Assembly (NCBI GenBank): GCA_963837335.1 | Contig: CAWINS010000065.1 | Location: 1 to 64,000 of the forward strand | Source: RYN-230 sp963837335 | GTDB taxonomy: Bacteria; Actinomycetota; Actinomycetes; Streptosporangiales; Streptosporangiaceae | Length of the DNA stretch: 64,000 nt | Direction of reading: 5' to 3' | Shown here: piece after piece, positions 1 through 9,318 of the stretch | Layout: each line of letters begins with the position of its first letter | Numbering within the stretch: position 1 is the first letter of the stretch | Made by a program: the position numbers and the translations under genes | The notes under the pieces: generated by a model | What the model saw: the letters and a program-made list of their open reading frames with translations, nothing else | What the model was told of the DNA's origin: nothing | Database searches by the model: none

Positions 1-103
1 CGGGATCTTCCTGGAAGGCGTGGGCCGTCCCGTGCACGCCACGCTGCACGGCAACCAGTTCCACCGGGTGCACAAGCCGGTGAAACGGGTCATCGTTCAC
101 TAA
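1..103 (+). CDS. C-terminal end of an unidentified protein (5' cut by window)
   Basis: An open frame enters at base 2 and ends at TAA 101-103, giving 33 residues that end in HKPVKRVIVH. It is followed at once by a strong GC hairpin, as expected for the end of a transcript. The tail is rich in His, Lys and Val and carries no motif I recognise. Too little is present to assign a family. Confidence 0.5.
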   Translation, partial: GIFLEGVGRPVHATLHGNQFHRVHKPVKRVIVH

Positions 104-127
104 CGCCCCACAGGCGGCGCGCGCCGT

Positions 128-157
128 CCCCCGGATCCCGGACCCCGGGTCCGGGGG
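128..157. terminator. GC hairpin after the partial first gene
   Basis: Arms CCCCCGGA (128-135) and TCCGGGGG (150-157) pair perfectly, and an inner CCCGG/CCGGG continues the stem with one bulge. It lies 25 bases after the stop codon and about 75 bases before the glycosylase start. There is no U-tract, which is usual for actinobacterial terminators. Confidence 0.55.
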
Positions 158-233
158 CGGCTGCGGCTCTGGGCCGCGGCGCCGCTCCCCACGCCCGGCC
201 GGCCGGGTCGGGCTGATCGGGTAGAACAGGGGA

Positions 234-1068
234 ATGCCGGAGCTTCCCGAGGTCGAGACCGCCCGCCGCCTGATCGCCGATCAGGCGCTGAACCGGCGGA
301 TCGTGGCGGTGGACGACGCGGACACCTACGTGACCCGGCCCCATATCCCCGGGCAGTTGCGTGACGCACTGGTCGGGCGCTCACTAACGGCCGCCCGCCG
401 GCGGGGCAAGACCATCTGGATCGAGACCTCCGGACTGGGCGAGCCGGCCACGCGGGGCCCGGATCTCGGTGTTCACCTGGGCATGAGCGGCAGCATCGTG
501 GTCACCGCGCCTGGCGGGGAGGCGGCCCAGGCCGGCGAGCCGCAGCCCGCCTGGAGAGGCCCCGTCGGCCCGGGGCCGGGCAATCCGAAGTGGGACCGCT
601 TCACGCTCGAGTTCGCCGACGGCGGCAGGCTGGCCCTGTTCGACAAGCGGCGCCTGGGCCGGGTCCGGCTGAACCCTGACATCAGCCTGCTCGGGCCGGA
701 CGCGGAGGAAGTCACCCCGGAGCAGTTCCGCCGGGTGTTCGGCAAGGGCACGATCGCGGTCAAGGCCCGGCTGATGGATCAGTCCAAGCTCGCCGGAATC
801 GGGAACCTGCTGGCTGACGAGGCGCTCTGGCAGGCCCGGATCTCACCCGCGGCGCCGGTCAGCAGCCTGCGGCCCGCGGACGTCGACCGTCTCTACCAGG
901 CGGTGCAGGCGGCGCTGAAGTCCGCCGCCCTGCACGGCGGCGCCCACACCGGTGAGATCATCCCGTTCCGGCATGAGGGCGCCCGGTGCCCGCGCGACGG
1001 CGCGGAGATGAAGCACGGCACGGTGGGCGGCCGGTTCAACCTGGTGGTGTTCCCGCGAACAGGCCTGA
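234..1068 (+). CDS. Fpg/Nei family DNA glycosylase (frame shift near the C-terminus)
   Basis: Base-excision repair glycosylase/AP lyase that would remove oxidised bases. The protein starts MPELPEVE, the family signature in which the Pro after Met is the nucleophile and the next Glu is catalytic. RRRGKTIWIE and the KLAGIGNLLADEALW helix follow. The C-terminal finger reads CPRDGAEM...GTVGGR and then falls out of frame. Dropping one base around 1035-1041 restores GGRSTWWCSREQA and a TGA at 1066-1068, which is the normal end of this family. Without that correction the frame runs into the downstream regulator. Even corrected, only two finger cysteines are seen (CPRD... and WCSRE), as in an actinobacterial Fpg/Nei subgroup whose finger looks degenerate. 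The next gene starts 18 bases later, so the two may be cotranscribed. Confidence 0.85.
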
Positions 1069-1086
1069 TGTGGCAGCCTGCAGCCT

Positions 1087-4000
1087 ATGAGCGCGAGCGT
1101 GGTCAGCCCGGTCTTCGTCGGGCGGCAGGAAGAGATCGCGTCGCTCACCGCCCTGCTGGACCAGGTCCAGCGCGGCGAGCCTGCGTTCGCGCTCATCGGG
1201 GGCGAGGCCGGGGTGGGGAAAACCCGGCTGCTCGGCGAGCTGGCCGTGCAGGCGGGCCGGGCCGGGTTCACCGTCCTGCCCGGCCACTGCATCGAGCTCG
1301 GCGCGGAGGGACTTCCGCTCGCGCCACTGGTCGACGCGCTGCGCGCGCTGACCCGGGCCATCCCCCCGGACGAGCTGGCCCAGGTGCTGGGCCGGCCGCG
1401 CCGGGCCTGGCCCGGCTGCTGCCCGAGCTCTCGCCGGACGTGGCGGCCCGGATGCCCGCCGACGGCATCCAGTCCGCCCAGCTGCTGGAACTGGTGCTCG
1501 GCCTGCTGGGACGGCTCAGCGTGGCCCGCCCGGTGCTGCTCGTCCTGGAGGACCTGCACTGGGCGGACCGCTCCACCCTGGAGCTGGTCGCGTTCCTGGT
1601 CCGCTCGCTCCGCGCGGTCCGGGTGCTGCTGGTGGTCACCTACCGGTCCGACGAGCTGCACCGGCGCCATCCGCTGCGGCCGCTGCTGGTCAGCTGGGAG
1701 CGGGTCCGGGCCGTCGACCACGTCGAACTGCTGCGGTTCCAGCGTGACGAGGTCGCCACCCAGCTGGCCGCGATCCTGGCCGACGAACCCCGTCCCGGGC
1801 TGGTCGACCTGGTCTTCGACCGGTCGGGCGGCAACGCCTACCTGGTGGAAGAACTCGCCGGCGTGATACGCCGGGGCGGGGACCCGGCGGACCTGCCGCC
1901 ATCCCTGGTCGACGTCCTGCTGAGCGGGGTGGATTCGCTGAGCGTGGCCGCGCAGCGGCTGCTGCGCACGGCGGCGGTGGCCGGAAAGCGGGTGCCCGAG
2001 CGGCTGCTGGCCGAGGTGGCGGGCCTGGACGAGGCTGAACTGTTCGCCGCCCTCCGGGAGGCGCTCGAAAGTCATCTGCTGGTGGTGGATCAGAGCGGTC
2101 ATGGTTATGAGTTCCGGCACGCGCTCACCCGGGACGCCGTCTACGAGGACATGCTGCCGGGGGAGCGGGTCCGGCTGCACGCCGCGTACGGGGAGACCCT
2201 GGCCCGGGAGCCGGGGCTGGCGGGCGAGGACACCGGGGTGGCCGCCGCGCTGGCCCACCACTGGTACGCCGCGCTCGACCTGCCGCGCGCCCTGCCGGCC
2301 TGTGTCGCGGCCGGCCAGGCCATGACCTCCTACGCGCCCGCCGAGGCGCAGCGGCACCTGGAGCGGGCCCTGGAGATCTGGCCCCGGGTGCCGGACGCCG
2401 AGGAGCGCACCGGGCTCGACCAGGTCGAGGTCATCCGGCTCGCGGCGGACGCGGCCTATCAGTCGGGCGCGGTGGACCGGTCGGTGTCCCTGTTCGATCA
2501 GGCCCTCGCCGACCTGCCCGCCGAGGGTGACTCGGTGCGGCGGGCGCTGGTCATCGAGCGCCGCGCGCTGGCCCTGCGCGACAGCGGCCGGGAGACGGAG
2601 GCCATCGCCGAACTGGAGCGGGCGCTGGCCCTGCTGGCTCCCGGCGAGGTGACCCGGGCCCACGCGGTCGTCCTCGCGTCGCTGGCCGGCGCCCTGCTCC
2701 GCACGTCCGGCCGGGACGTGGCGGCCGGGGACGCGGCCGAGCGCGCCGTGGCAGCCGCCCGGGCGACCGGGGCCGTGGAGGTCGAGGCGGACGCCTTGAT
2801 CAGCCTGGGGCTGGCGCACGGTTACCTGAGGACGGCCGAAGTTGAGACCGACGCGATCCGGTCGGGCCTCGCGCTGGCGCTGGCGCATAATGTCCCGGTC
2901 ACGGCCCTGCGCGGCTACGTGAACCTCTCCGACGTGCTGGAACTCTGGGGCCGGCACACCGAGGCGGCGGAGGTGGCCCGGGAGGGGCTGCTGCTGGCGG
3001 ACCGGGTGGGGATGGTCCGGGCCCTGGGGGCCTACCTGATCGGCAACCTGGCTGAGCCGCTGCTGCGGCTGGGCCGGTGGGCCGAGGTGGACAGGCTGCT
3101 GGCCCAGGCCCTGTCGACGGTGCCGGAAGGCATCTTCGCCGCCTCCGTGCTGCAGTTGCGGGCCGAGCGGGCCGCTATGAGCGGGCGTTACGCCGACGCC
3201 GAGGCGGACCTGCGCACGGCGCGCGGGGCGCTGGCCGGCACGACCGACATGCAGTTCGTCCTGCCGCTGGGCTATGTCACGGCCGTGGCCGCGCTGGGCC
3301 GGGGTGACCTGGCCGCGGCCCGGGCGGCGGTCGCCGGGTGCCTGCCCGATGAGCCCTTCGTGTGGGGGGCCCGGTACAGCTGGCCCTTGCTGTGGCTGGG
3401 CATCCGGATCGAGGCCGACGAGGCGGTCCGGGCCCGGGACCGCCGCGATGCGGTCCCGGAGCAGAGCGCGGCCCGTCACCAGGTGCTGGCCGCGGGGATG
3501 GCCGTCGTGCCCGCCGCCACCCCGCCCGCCCGGGGGTACCGGGCCCTGTTCGAGGCGGAGCAGGGCCGGTTCCTCGGTCACGACGACCCGCGGCTCTGGT
3601 CGTCGGCGGTAACAGCGTGGGAAGCGGCGCAGGAGCCATACCCTCTGGCCTACGCCTGGCTGCGGCGCGCCGAATCGGAGTCCGCGGCCGGCGACCGGCA
3701 GGCCGCCACCCGCTCCGTGCGGCAGGCTGATGCGGTGGCGGGCCGGATCGGGGCCGACCCGATCGCGGCCGAGGCGGAGGCACTGGCCCGCCGAGCCCGG
3801 CTGGACCTGGACGGCAGCCCGGGCGGCCCCGCCGCGAACGCCCGTGTCGCGAACGCCCGGGCCGTGGATGCCCGCGCCGCTGGTGACCGCGACGCTAGTG
3901 ACCGCATCGGGTCTTACGCGCCCGGCGTGCCCGCCGGTGCCGCGGCCGGGGAACCTGTGGACGAGCTCGCCCGGTTCGGCCTGACCGACCGGGAACGCGA

Positions 4001-4175
4001 GGTACTCCTGCTGCTGGCCGACGGCCGCTCGAACCCCGAGATCGCGCAGGCCCTGTTCATCAGCCCGAAGACGGCCAGCGTGCACGTCTCCAACATCCTG
4101 GCCAAGCTGGGGGTGGGCGGCCGGGTGGAAGCCGCCGCGGTGGTTCACCGGCTGGGAATGCCCGGCTCCCGGTGA
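1087..4175 (+). CDS. LAL-type LuxR family transcriptional regulator with AAA ATPase domain (one frame shift)
   Basis: Large ATP-dependent activator of the MalT/LAL class, about 1030 residues. From ATG 1087 the first frame gives FVGRQEEIASL and Walker A GGEAGVGKTRLL. Around 1390-1405 the coding frame changes (a one-base deletion would explain it) and continues as GLARLLPELSPD, Walker B VLLVLEDLHWAD, then a long TPR-like helical region. The C-terminal LuxR helix-turn-helix reads LTDREREVLLLLADGRSNPE ... SPKTASVHVSNILAKLGV. Family members sense a ligand through the helical repeats and bind DNA through the HTH; the ligand here is unknown. The stop lies inside a 14-bp tandem repeat. The MFS exporter 220 bases downstream is a plausible target, by position only. 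Confidence 0.88.
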
Positions 4176-4224
4176 TGGGCACCCGGTGATGGGCGCCCGG
4201 TGATGGGCGCCGGGTGACGGGCGG
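4169..4224 (+). repeat. 14-bp tandem repeat, four copies, over the LAL gene stop
   Basis: Units CCGGTGATGGGCAC, two of CCGGTGATGGGCGC and a diverged CGGGTGACGGGCGG run head to tail. The TGA stop (4173-4175) sits in the first unit, so each intact copy repeats a TGA. It looks like slippage-born repetition rather than a binding array. Confidence 0.75.
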
Positions 4225-4348
4225 CTAAGGACCGGCCCGCCTCATCTGAGGCGTCCGCCCCTTCCGCTAAGCACCGCGCCGCGGAATCTGAGGCGGCCCG
4301 GAACGCCCGCTAGGGCAGCCGGCCGATGCGGCTCCCGGCCCCTTAGCC
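4223..4348. other. Structured intergenic segment bounded by an 8-bp inverted repeat
   Basis: GGCTAAGG (4223-4230) pairs with CCTTAGCC (4341-4348). Inside are the hairpin CCTCA-TC-TGAGG near 4241, a second copy of ATCTGAGGCG near 4288 flanked by GCCGC/GCGGC, and further CGCTAAG/CGCTAG words. It could be a long terminator, a small structured RNA, or a cluster of operator half-sites in front of the MFS gene. No protein is encoded. Confidence 0.35.
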
Positions 4349-4394
4349 CGACCGTGGGAAGGGACATCATCACCACGGCGGACGGGACGGCACG

Positions 4395-5694
4395 ATGAAC
4401 ATCCAGCAGGCGAAGCCCGGGACGATCCGGGCATCATTGCGTTACCCGGCGTTCCGCTGGCTGCTCGGCGGGCTCGCCGTGTCCCAGCTGGGCGACTGGC
4501 TCTACAACCTGGCCCTCATCGCGCTGGTCTATGAGCGCACCCACTCGGCGCTGTGGGCCGGGATCACCACCGCCGCGCGGGTGGTGCCGGTCGTGGCCCT
4601 GGGCCCGCTGGGCGGGGTGGTGGCCGACCGCTTCGACCGGCGCCGCGTCATGATCACCTGCGACGTCGCGCGGATCGTCCTCATGGTCCTGCTGGCCCTG
4701 TTCGTGGCCACCCGCGCACCGATCCTGCTGGCCCCGCTGATCGCCGCCGTGGCGACCGCCTTCGCCACCCCCTACCTGCCGTGCGTGGCCGCGACCACAC
4801 CCCGGCTGGTCGATGACGAGGACCTGCCCGGCGCGAACGCCGCGCGGTCCGCGGTCAACGGCCTCGGGATCATCGCCGGGCCGGCGCTCGGCGGGGTCCT
4901 GCTGCTGCTCGGATCGCCGGCCCTCGCGTTCGCGCTGAACGCGGTCACGTTCGGGCTGGCCGCCCTCGCGGTGCTGGCCATCCCGGCCGGCCAGACGTTC
5001 CGGCCCGCGCGGTCGCCAGGCCGCCCGGAGGGGCTGCTGCGCGGGATGGCCAAGGGCGCGGAGGCGCTCCGCTCCCACCCGGCCGCCCTGCGGCTCGTGG
5101 GCGCGGACATCATGTGCAGCCTGATCTACGGCGCCCAGACCGTGCTCCTGCTGCTGGTGTCCCGCTCGCTCGGGATGGGCGCGCACGGCTACGGCTACCT
5201 GTTCGCCGGCATCGGGGCCGGCGCCCTGGCCGGCACGGCCCTGGCCGGGCGGGTGCAGCGCTGGGGGCACCCGCGCCTGGTGCTGGCGGCCGCGCTCGCC
5301 GCAGTCGGGCTGCCGATGCCGCTGCTGGCCGTCGCGCACTGGCCTGCCGCTGGCCATCGCCCTGGTCGCGGCCACCGGCGCGGGGGCGGTCCTGGTGGAG
5401 ATCCTCACCGACACCGGCCTGCAGCGGATGCTGGACGAGGACGTGTTCGGCCGGGCCTACGGGCTCGCGCTGCCCGCGTCGCTGGCCGGGATCGTGGCCG
5501 GCTCGCTGGTCGCGCCGCTGCTCACCGACGCGCTGGGCGGCCGCGGGGCGCTGGTCGCCCTGGGACTCACGGTGCTGGCCTATGCCCTGTTCCTGCTCCG
5601 CCGGACCCCCGCCCTCCGGGCGCCGGTCACCACCCAGGTGGAGCCGGCCACCGAGCCCGAGCCCGCCGGGCGCGTCCTGGTCGCCCAGCCCTAA
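4395..5694 (+). CDS. MFS transporter, DHA3-like drug/siderophore exporter type (one frame shift)
   Basis: Twelve-helix proton-coupled exporter of about 430 residues. The N-terminal half shows YPAFRWLLGGLAVSQLGDWL and the loop motif GGVVADRFDRRRVM between helices 2 and 3, typical of MFS_3/EntS-type proteins. Near 5346 one extra base puts the rest out of frame; in the next frame it continues PLAIALVAATGAGAVLVEIL and ends ...PAGRVLVAQP at TAA 5692-5694. The uncorrected frame gives an Arg/Gly/His-rich tail that is not membrane protein. It converges on the sensor kinase with a shared hairpin between them. Substrate unknown; export of a toxic compound under the LAL regulator is an inference from order. 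Confidence 0.85.
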
Positions 5695-5710
5695 GACCGG
5701 TGGCGCCATC

Positions 5711-5737
5711 GTGGCCCGGCCATCCAGGCCGGGCCAC
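5711..5737. terminator. Bidirectional terminator between MFS gene and sensor kinase
   Basis: Perfect 10-bp arms GTGGCCCGGC (5711-5720) and GCCGGGCCAC (5728-5737) with a 7-base loop lie between two convergent stop codons, 16 bases after the MFS stop and 17 before the kinase stop. Confidence 0.8.
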
Positions 5738-5754
5738 CGCTGTGCCGCCCGTCC

Positions 5755-7254
5755 TCAGCAGACGAGGCGGGGGAGGGTGATGGCGAAGCGGGTCCGGCCC
5801 GGCTCGCTGTCCACGACGATGCTGCCGCCGTGCGCGGTGGTGACCGCGTGCACGATGGCCAGGCCCAGGCCGGTGCTCCCGGCCGCCCGGGAGCGGGACG
5901 AATCCCCGCGCACGAATCGCTCGAACAGCGCGGGCTTCAGCTCCGGCGCGATGCCGGGTCCGTCATCGGTGACGCTCAGCTCGACGGTGCCCGGCTGCGT
6001 GCCGTCGGCCAGCGCGACCGTGACCGTGGTGTCCTTCGGGGTGTGCCTCGTGGCGTTGCTCATCAAGTTGACCAGCACCTGGTGCAGCCGGTGTTCATCC
6101 CCGCGGACCAGCACGGCCTCCTGGGGCAGCTCGAGTATCCAGCGGTGGTCCGCCGAGGCCACCCGCGCGTCGTCGGTCACGTCGATGACCAGCCGGGACA
6201 GGTCCACCGGTGCACGGGCCAGCGGGCGGCCCGCGTCCAGCTGGGCGAGCAGCAGCAGCTCGTCGACCAGCACGCTCATCCGGGCCGACTCCGACTCCAC
6301 CCGGCGCAGCGCGTGCGCGATGTCGGCGGGATCCGCGTCCGGATTGCGCAGCGCGAGCTCCGCGTAGCCGCGGATAGCGGCCAGCGGGGTGCGCAGCTCG
6401 TGGCTGGCGTCGGCGGCGAACCGGCGCAGTCGCGCCTCGCTGGCCGCCCGGCGGGCCAGCGCGCCCTCGACGTGGCCGAGCATCCGGTTGAACGCCTGGG
6501 CGACCTGGCCTACCTCGGTCCGCGGGCTGGTGCCCGGGACCCGCTCGCCCAGGGTGACCTCGCCGCTGGCCAGGGGCAGCTGGGTGACCCGGGTCGCGGT
6601 GGCCGCGACCCGGGTCAGCGGCCGCAAGGACAGCCGGACGAATCCGGTGCCGATGATGCCCGCCAGGACCAGCGCGGCCGAGAACGCCACCAGCTCGGCG
6701 ATCTCCACCTTGTGCAGGGTGGATTCCATGCCGGACAGCGGGAGGCCGGTGATGAGCACGTCGCCGTCCAGTCCCTTGATCGCGGTGAGCCGGTAGTTGC
6801 CGTGGATGGAGTCCAGGTCCTCCGTGTAGTACCGGCCGTCGGGGGGCAGCCGGATGAGGAGGGCCTCGTCCGCGGCGGACAGATGACTCTGGCCGTCGAT
6901 AACGCCCTGGTCGGTCACCACGCCGTCCTTCACCCGGGCGCCGAACGTCCCGGCGCCCAGCCCGGGGGTCTTGTTGCAGTTCGTGACCGGGACGCCCTGG
7001 GGCGGTCGCGGCCCCTCGTGATGCTTCTCCTCTATGCACGAGGCGTACCGCCCGCCCGCGGACTGGAGCTGGTAGTCCAGCTGGTTCAGCAGCGTGTGAC
7101 TGAGCACGAGGTAGGTGACCAGGCCGACGCCGGCGCAGGCCAGCGCGAGCAAGGCCACCAGGCCGGTGATGAGCTGTCCGCGCAGCGAGCGGGCGGCGAG
7201 CCAGCGGGCGGGCCGATCCCGCCACTGGTCATGCAGGACGCTGGGACCGCGCAT
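5755..7254 (-). CDS. Sensor histidine kinase (HAMP-HisKA-HATPase), orphan
   Basis: Membrane sensor of 499 residues. A first membrane helix (about 28-50, LITGLVALLALACAGVGLVTYL) is followed by an extracytoplasmic sensor of about 120 residues with several Cys, then a second helix (AALVLAGIIGTGFVRL), HAMP, the phospho-acceptor box FAADASHELRTPLAAIRGYA and an ATPase domain with N box NLMSNATRH, G1 DDGPGIAPE and G2 GLGLAIVHAV. All catalytic boxes look intact. Such kinases usually sit directly after an OmpR-type regulator, but here the upstream neighbour is a divergent Nudix gene and no response regulator is adjacent. Its partner must be encoded elsewhere. Signal unknown. Confidence 0.92.
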   Translation of the reverse strand: MRGPSVLHDQWRDRPARWLAARSLRGQLITGLVALLALACAGVGLVTYLVLSHTLLNQLDYQLQSAGGRYASCIEEKHHEGPRPPQGVPVTNCNKTPGLGAGTFGARVKDGVVTDQGVIDGQSHLSAADEALLIRLPPDGRYYTEDLDSIHGNYRLTAIKGLDGDVLITGLPLSGMESTLHKVEIAELVAFSAALVLAGIIGTGFVRLSLRPLTRVAATATRVTQLPLASGEVTLGERVPGTSPRTEVGQVAQAFNRMLGHVEGALARRAASEARLRRFAADASHELRTPLAAIRGYAELALRNPDADPADIAHALRRVESESARMSVLVDELLLLAQLDAGRPLARAPVDLSRLVIDVTDDARVASADHRWILELPQEAVLVRGDEHRLHQVLVNLMSNATRHTPKDTTVTVALADGTQPGTVELSVTDDGPGIAPELKPALFERFVRGDSSRSRAAGSTGLGLAIVHAVTTAHGGSIVVDSEPGRTRFAITLPRLVC

Positions 7255-7385
7255 CTCAGCACTATGCCCGCTGTTACTCCGCGGATGTTCTGGTGACCTT
7301 CTGTGTTGCTTCTCAAGCTATCCGGGCGGGTCAGCGGGCGGGCGGCGGCGGTCAGCGACCGTCCGGGGCGACCGAAAGCGCACGT

Positions 7386-7398
7386 TACAGTGCTGCCT
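7386..7398 (+). promoter_or_regulatory. Possible -10 of a leaderless promoter for the Nudix gene
   Basis: TACAGT at 7386-7391 fits the actinobacterial TANNNT -10 and ends 7 bases before ATG 7399. No Shine-Dalgarno sequence lies in front of that ATG, so transcription would start at the start codon. No clear -35 is visible. Confidence 0.3.
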
Positions 7399-8022
7399 AT
7401 GAAAGCCGTGCTGCCCATGGATGCGGAGCTCAGGAGCGTGATCACGGCGAACCTGAGCCGCTTCCGCCGGGTGGAAGCATCCGCCGACGGCCTCAAGGCC
7501 GCCTCGGTCGCGGTCTGCATCATGCTCCAGCAGGACGAGCCGGCCCTGCTGATTACCAGGCGGGCGCCGACTCTGCGTAACCACGCCGGCCAGTGGGCGC
7601 TGCCCGGCGGGCGTCACGACGCGGGGGAATCCGCCGTGGACGCGGCGCTGCGGGAATTGCGCGAGGAGACGGGCGTCGAGGTCGCCCCCAGCGCGGTGCT
7701 CGGCCTGCTCGACGACTACGTCACCCGGTCGGGGTACCTGATGACCCCGGTGGTGGTCTGGGGCGGCCCGGTCAGCCCGGGGATGAACGGCCCCGAGGCC
7801 GAGGTGGCCCAGATCCACGTCATCCCGCTGGCCGACTTCGACGTCCCGCCCCGGCTGCTGCGGATCCCCGAGTCGCAGGCACCCGTCATCCAGCTGCCGC
7901 TGCTCGGGCGGTACGTGCACGCGCCGACCGCCGCGATCATCTACCAGTTCTGCCAGGCCGGCCTGCACGGGAACATGATCCGGGTAGCGCATTTCGAGCA
8001 GCCCGTGTTTGCCTGGAAGTAG
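7399..8022 (+). CDS. Nudix hydrolase, CoA pyrophosphatase-like
   Basis: Hydrolase of nucleoside-diphosphate-linked substrates, 207 residues. The Nudix box is complete: GGRHDAGESAVDAALRELREETGV fits G-x5-E-x7-REL-x-EE-x-GV. Upstream, LLITRRAPTLRNHAGQWALPGG resembles the extra signature of CoA pyrophosphatases (LLTxR...LRxHxGQxxFPGG), so CoA or acyl-CoA is the best substrate guess, not proven. ATG 7399 is preferred to an upstream in-frame ATG at 7303 because the added residues are low-complexity and a -10 hexamer sits just before 7399. A link to the acyl-CoA-based box locus downstream is possible, but a terminator-like hairpin separates them. Confidence 0.85.
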   Translation: MKAVLPMDAELRSVITANLSRFRRVEASADGLKAASVAVCIMLQQDEPALLITRRAPTLRNHAGQWALPGGRHDAGESAVDAALRELREETGVEVAPSAVLGLLDDYVTRSGYLMTPVVVWGGPVSPGMNGPEAEVAQIHVIPLADFDVPPRLLRIPESQAPVIQLPLLGRYVHAPTAAIIYQFCQAGLHGNMIRVAHFEQPVFAWK

Positions 8023-8048
8023 CCGGCCGCCTGGAAGCAGCCCGCACA

Positions 8049-8067
8049 GCGGGCCGGGCCGGCCCGC
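8049..8067 (+). terminator. Hairpin after the Nudix gene
   Basis: GCGGGCC (8049-8055) and GGCCCGC (8061-8067) pair around a 5-base loop, 26 bases after the Nudix stop codon. Confidence 0.55.
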
Positions 8068-8153
8068 CTCGTTGATAGCCTGCACCAACCAATACGGAGC
8101 ATCGGCATACCCGGCGGCGCACCGCCGCTGGCGCTACCCCGGGGAAGGTGGTC

Positions 8154-9014
8154 ATGCCGGCCAGCAAACCGTCGGTGGCCGCCTCCGCCGTGGCGCCGAC
8201 CCTGTCCCGGCGGCACGCGGCCGGGGCCCCGAGCGCCCGGGGGCTGCTGTTCACGCTGCTGGGCGAGTTCGTGCTGACCACCGACGGGACCGCCTGGACG
8301 TCGGCCGTGCTCGCCGCCTTCGCCCGGCTGGGCATCGAGGAGAAGGCCACCCGGCAGGCGCTGATGCGCACCGCCGCGGCGGGCTGGCTGGAGGCCGAGA
8401 AGCTGGGCCGCCGGACCCGGTGGCGGCTGACCGGCAGCGCACGGCGGCTGCTCACCGATGGGGCAGAGCGCATCTACTCCTTCACCGGGCCCGCCGCGGA
8501 CTGGGACGGCCGCTGGCTGCTGGTGTACGCGCGTATCCCGGAGAGTGACCGGCGGGCCCGGCACGTGGTGCGCAGCCGGCTGAGCTGGGCCGGGTTCGGG
8601 TCGCTCGGCGCAGGCTTGTGGATCAGCCCGCACCCGGACCGGGAGGCCGAGGCCATCGAGGTGCTCCGGGCGGCCGGCATCGACGGGGACGCCCACGTGT
8701 TCGTGGCCACCCGGTCCGGTCTCGGTGATGAGCGGGTCATGGTGGCGGCCGCGTGGGACCTGGCCGCGGTCGAGGACCAGTACGAGCAGTTCATCGAGGA
8801 GTTCCGCGACCCTGCGCCCGGTGATGTGCTGGCCCGGCAGGTCGAGCTGGTGCATGCCTGGCGGCGGTTCCCGTCGGTCGACCCGGCGCTGCCCCGCGAG
8901 CTGCTGCCCGCCCGCTGGAGCGGGCTGGAAGCGGCCCGGCTGTTCGCGGACCGCCATCAGCGCTGGTCCGCCGACGCACGGCTGGAGTGGAAGCGGCTCA
9001 ACGACCTGGGCTGA
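8154..9014 (+). CDS. PaaX family transcriptional regulator
   Basis: Repressor-type regulator of 286 residues. Family hallmarks are the N-terminal winged helix (SARGLLFTLLGEFVLTTDG ... LGIEEKATRQALMRTAAAGWLEAEKLGRRTRWRLT), the central Cas2-like domain starting WDGRWLLVYARIPESDRRAR and the C-terminal helical domain. PaaX proteins sense aryl-CoA esters such as phenylacetyl-CoA. Placed 2 kb before the benzoyl-CoA genes, it is the obvious candidate to sense benzoyl-CoA or a related thioester and to control the dyad at 11057-11099. ATG 8154 is chosen because GGGGAAGG (8141-8148) is well spaced in front of it; a GTG two codons earlier overlaps that site. Confidence 0.88.
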   Translation: MPASKPSVAASAVAPTLSRRHAAGAPSARGLLFTLLGEFVLTTDGTAWTSAVLAAFARLGIEEKATRQALMRTAAAGWLEAEKLGRRTRWRLTGSARRLLTDGAERIYSFTGPAADWDGRWLLVYARIPESDRRARHVVRSRLSWAGFGSLGAGLWISPHPDREAEAIEVLRAAGIDGDAHVFVATRSGLGDERVMVAAAWDLAAVEDQYEQFIEEFRDPAPGDVLARQVELVHAWRRFPSVDPALPRELLPARWSGLEAARLFADRHQRWSADARLEWKRLNDLG

Positions 9015-9318
9015 GTTCCGTGTGGGCACCGGCTGGCCCGGCGGCCGGACTCAGGCGGCCCGGTCCGCACAAGCCGGGTCTTCGCAGCAAAAGATCTACA
9101 GGGTAACGTCAGCCCCAGATCTCACTGTCGAAGATCGAAGGGCCTGCCTGTGGCCGCCGCCCGACTGTTCGCCGCGCCGCGCGTTACGGCCGAGAGCGCG
9201 ACCGAGGGCAGCCGGGCCGCCCTGGTCGAAACTGCTGTACGCCGAGCCTGCCCGGCCGGCGTTATCGTCGCGGACCCGTCAGCGTGATCCGCAGCCGGCC
9301 AGTGAGGAGCACATCCTG
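9015..9318. other. 304-base gap between PaaX and CocE genes
   Basis: No convincing coding frame. It contains two AGATCT words (near 9089 and 9116) around GGGTAACGTCAGC, and GTGAGGAGC (9302-9310), which is the Shine-Dalgarno of the next gene. A promoter for the hydrolase is likely here, but I cannot place its boxes with confidence. Confidence 0.4.

Noticed and set aside
843..4148. Long minus-strand open frame (about 1100 codons)
   Set aside because: It is the antisense of the LAL regulator. GC-rich third positions suppress stops on the opposite strand; the sense strand has clear Walker and HTH motifs.
234..4175. A single 1313-residue glycosylase-regulator fusion protein
   Set aside because: Fpg has a proper end (GGRSTWWCSREQA) one base out of frame, and the regulator has its own start and N-terminus in another frame. 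The fusion is an artefact of two indels.
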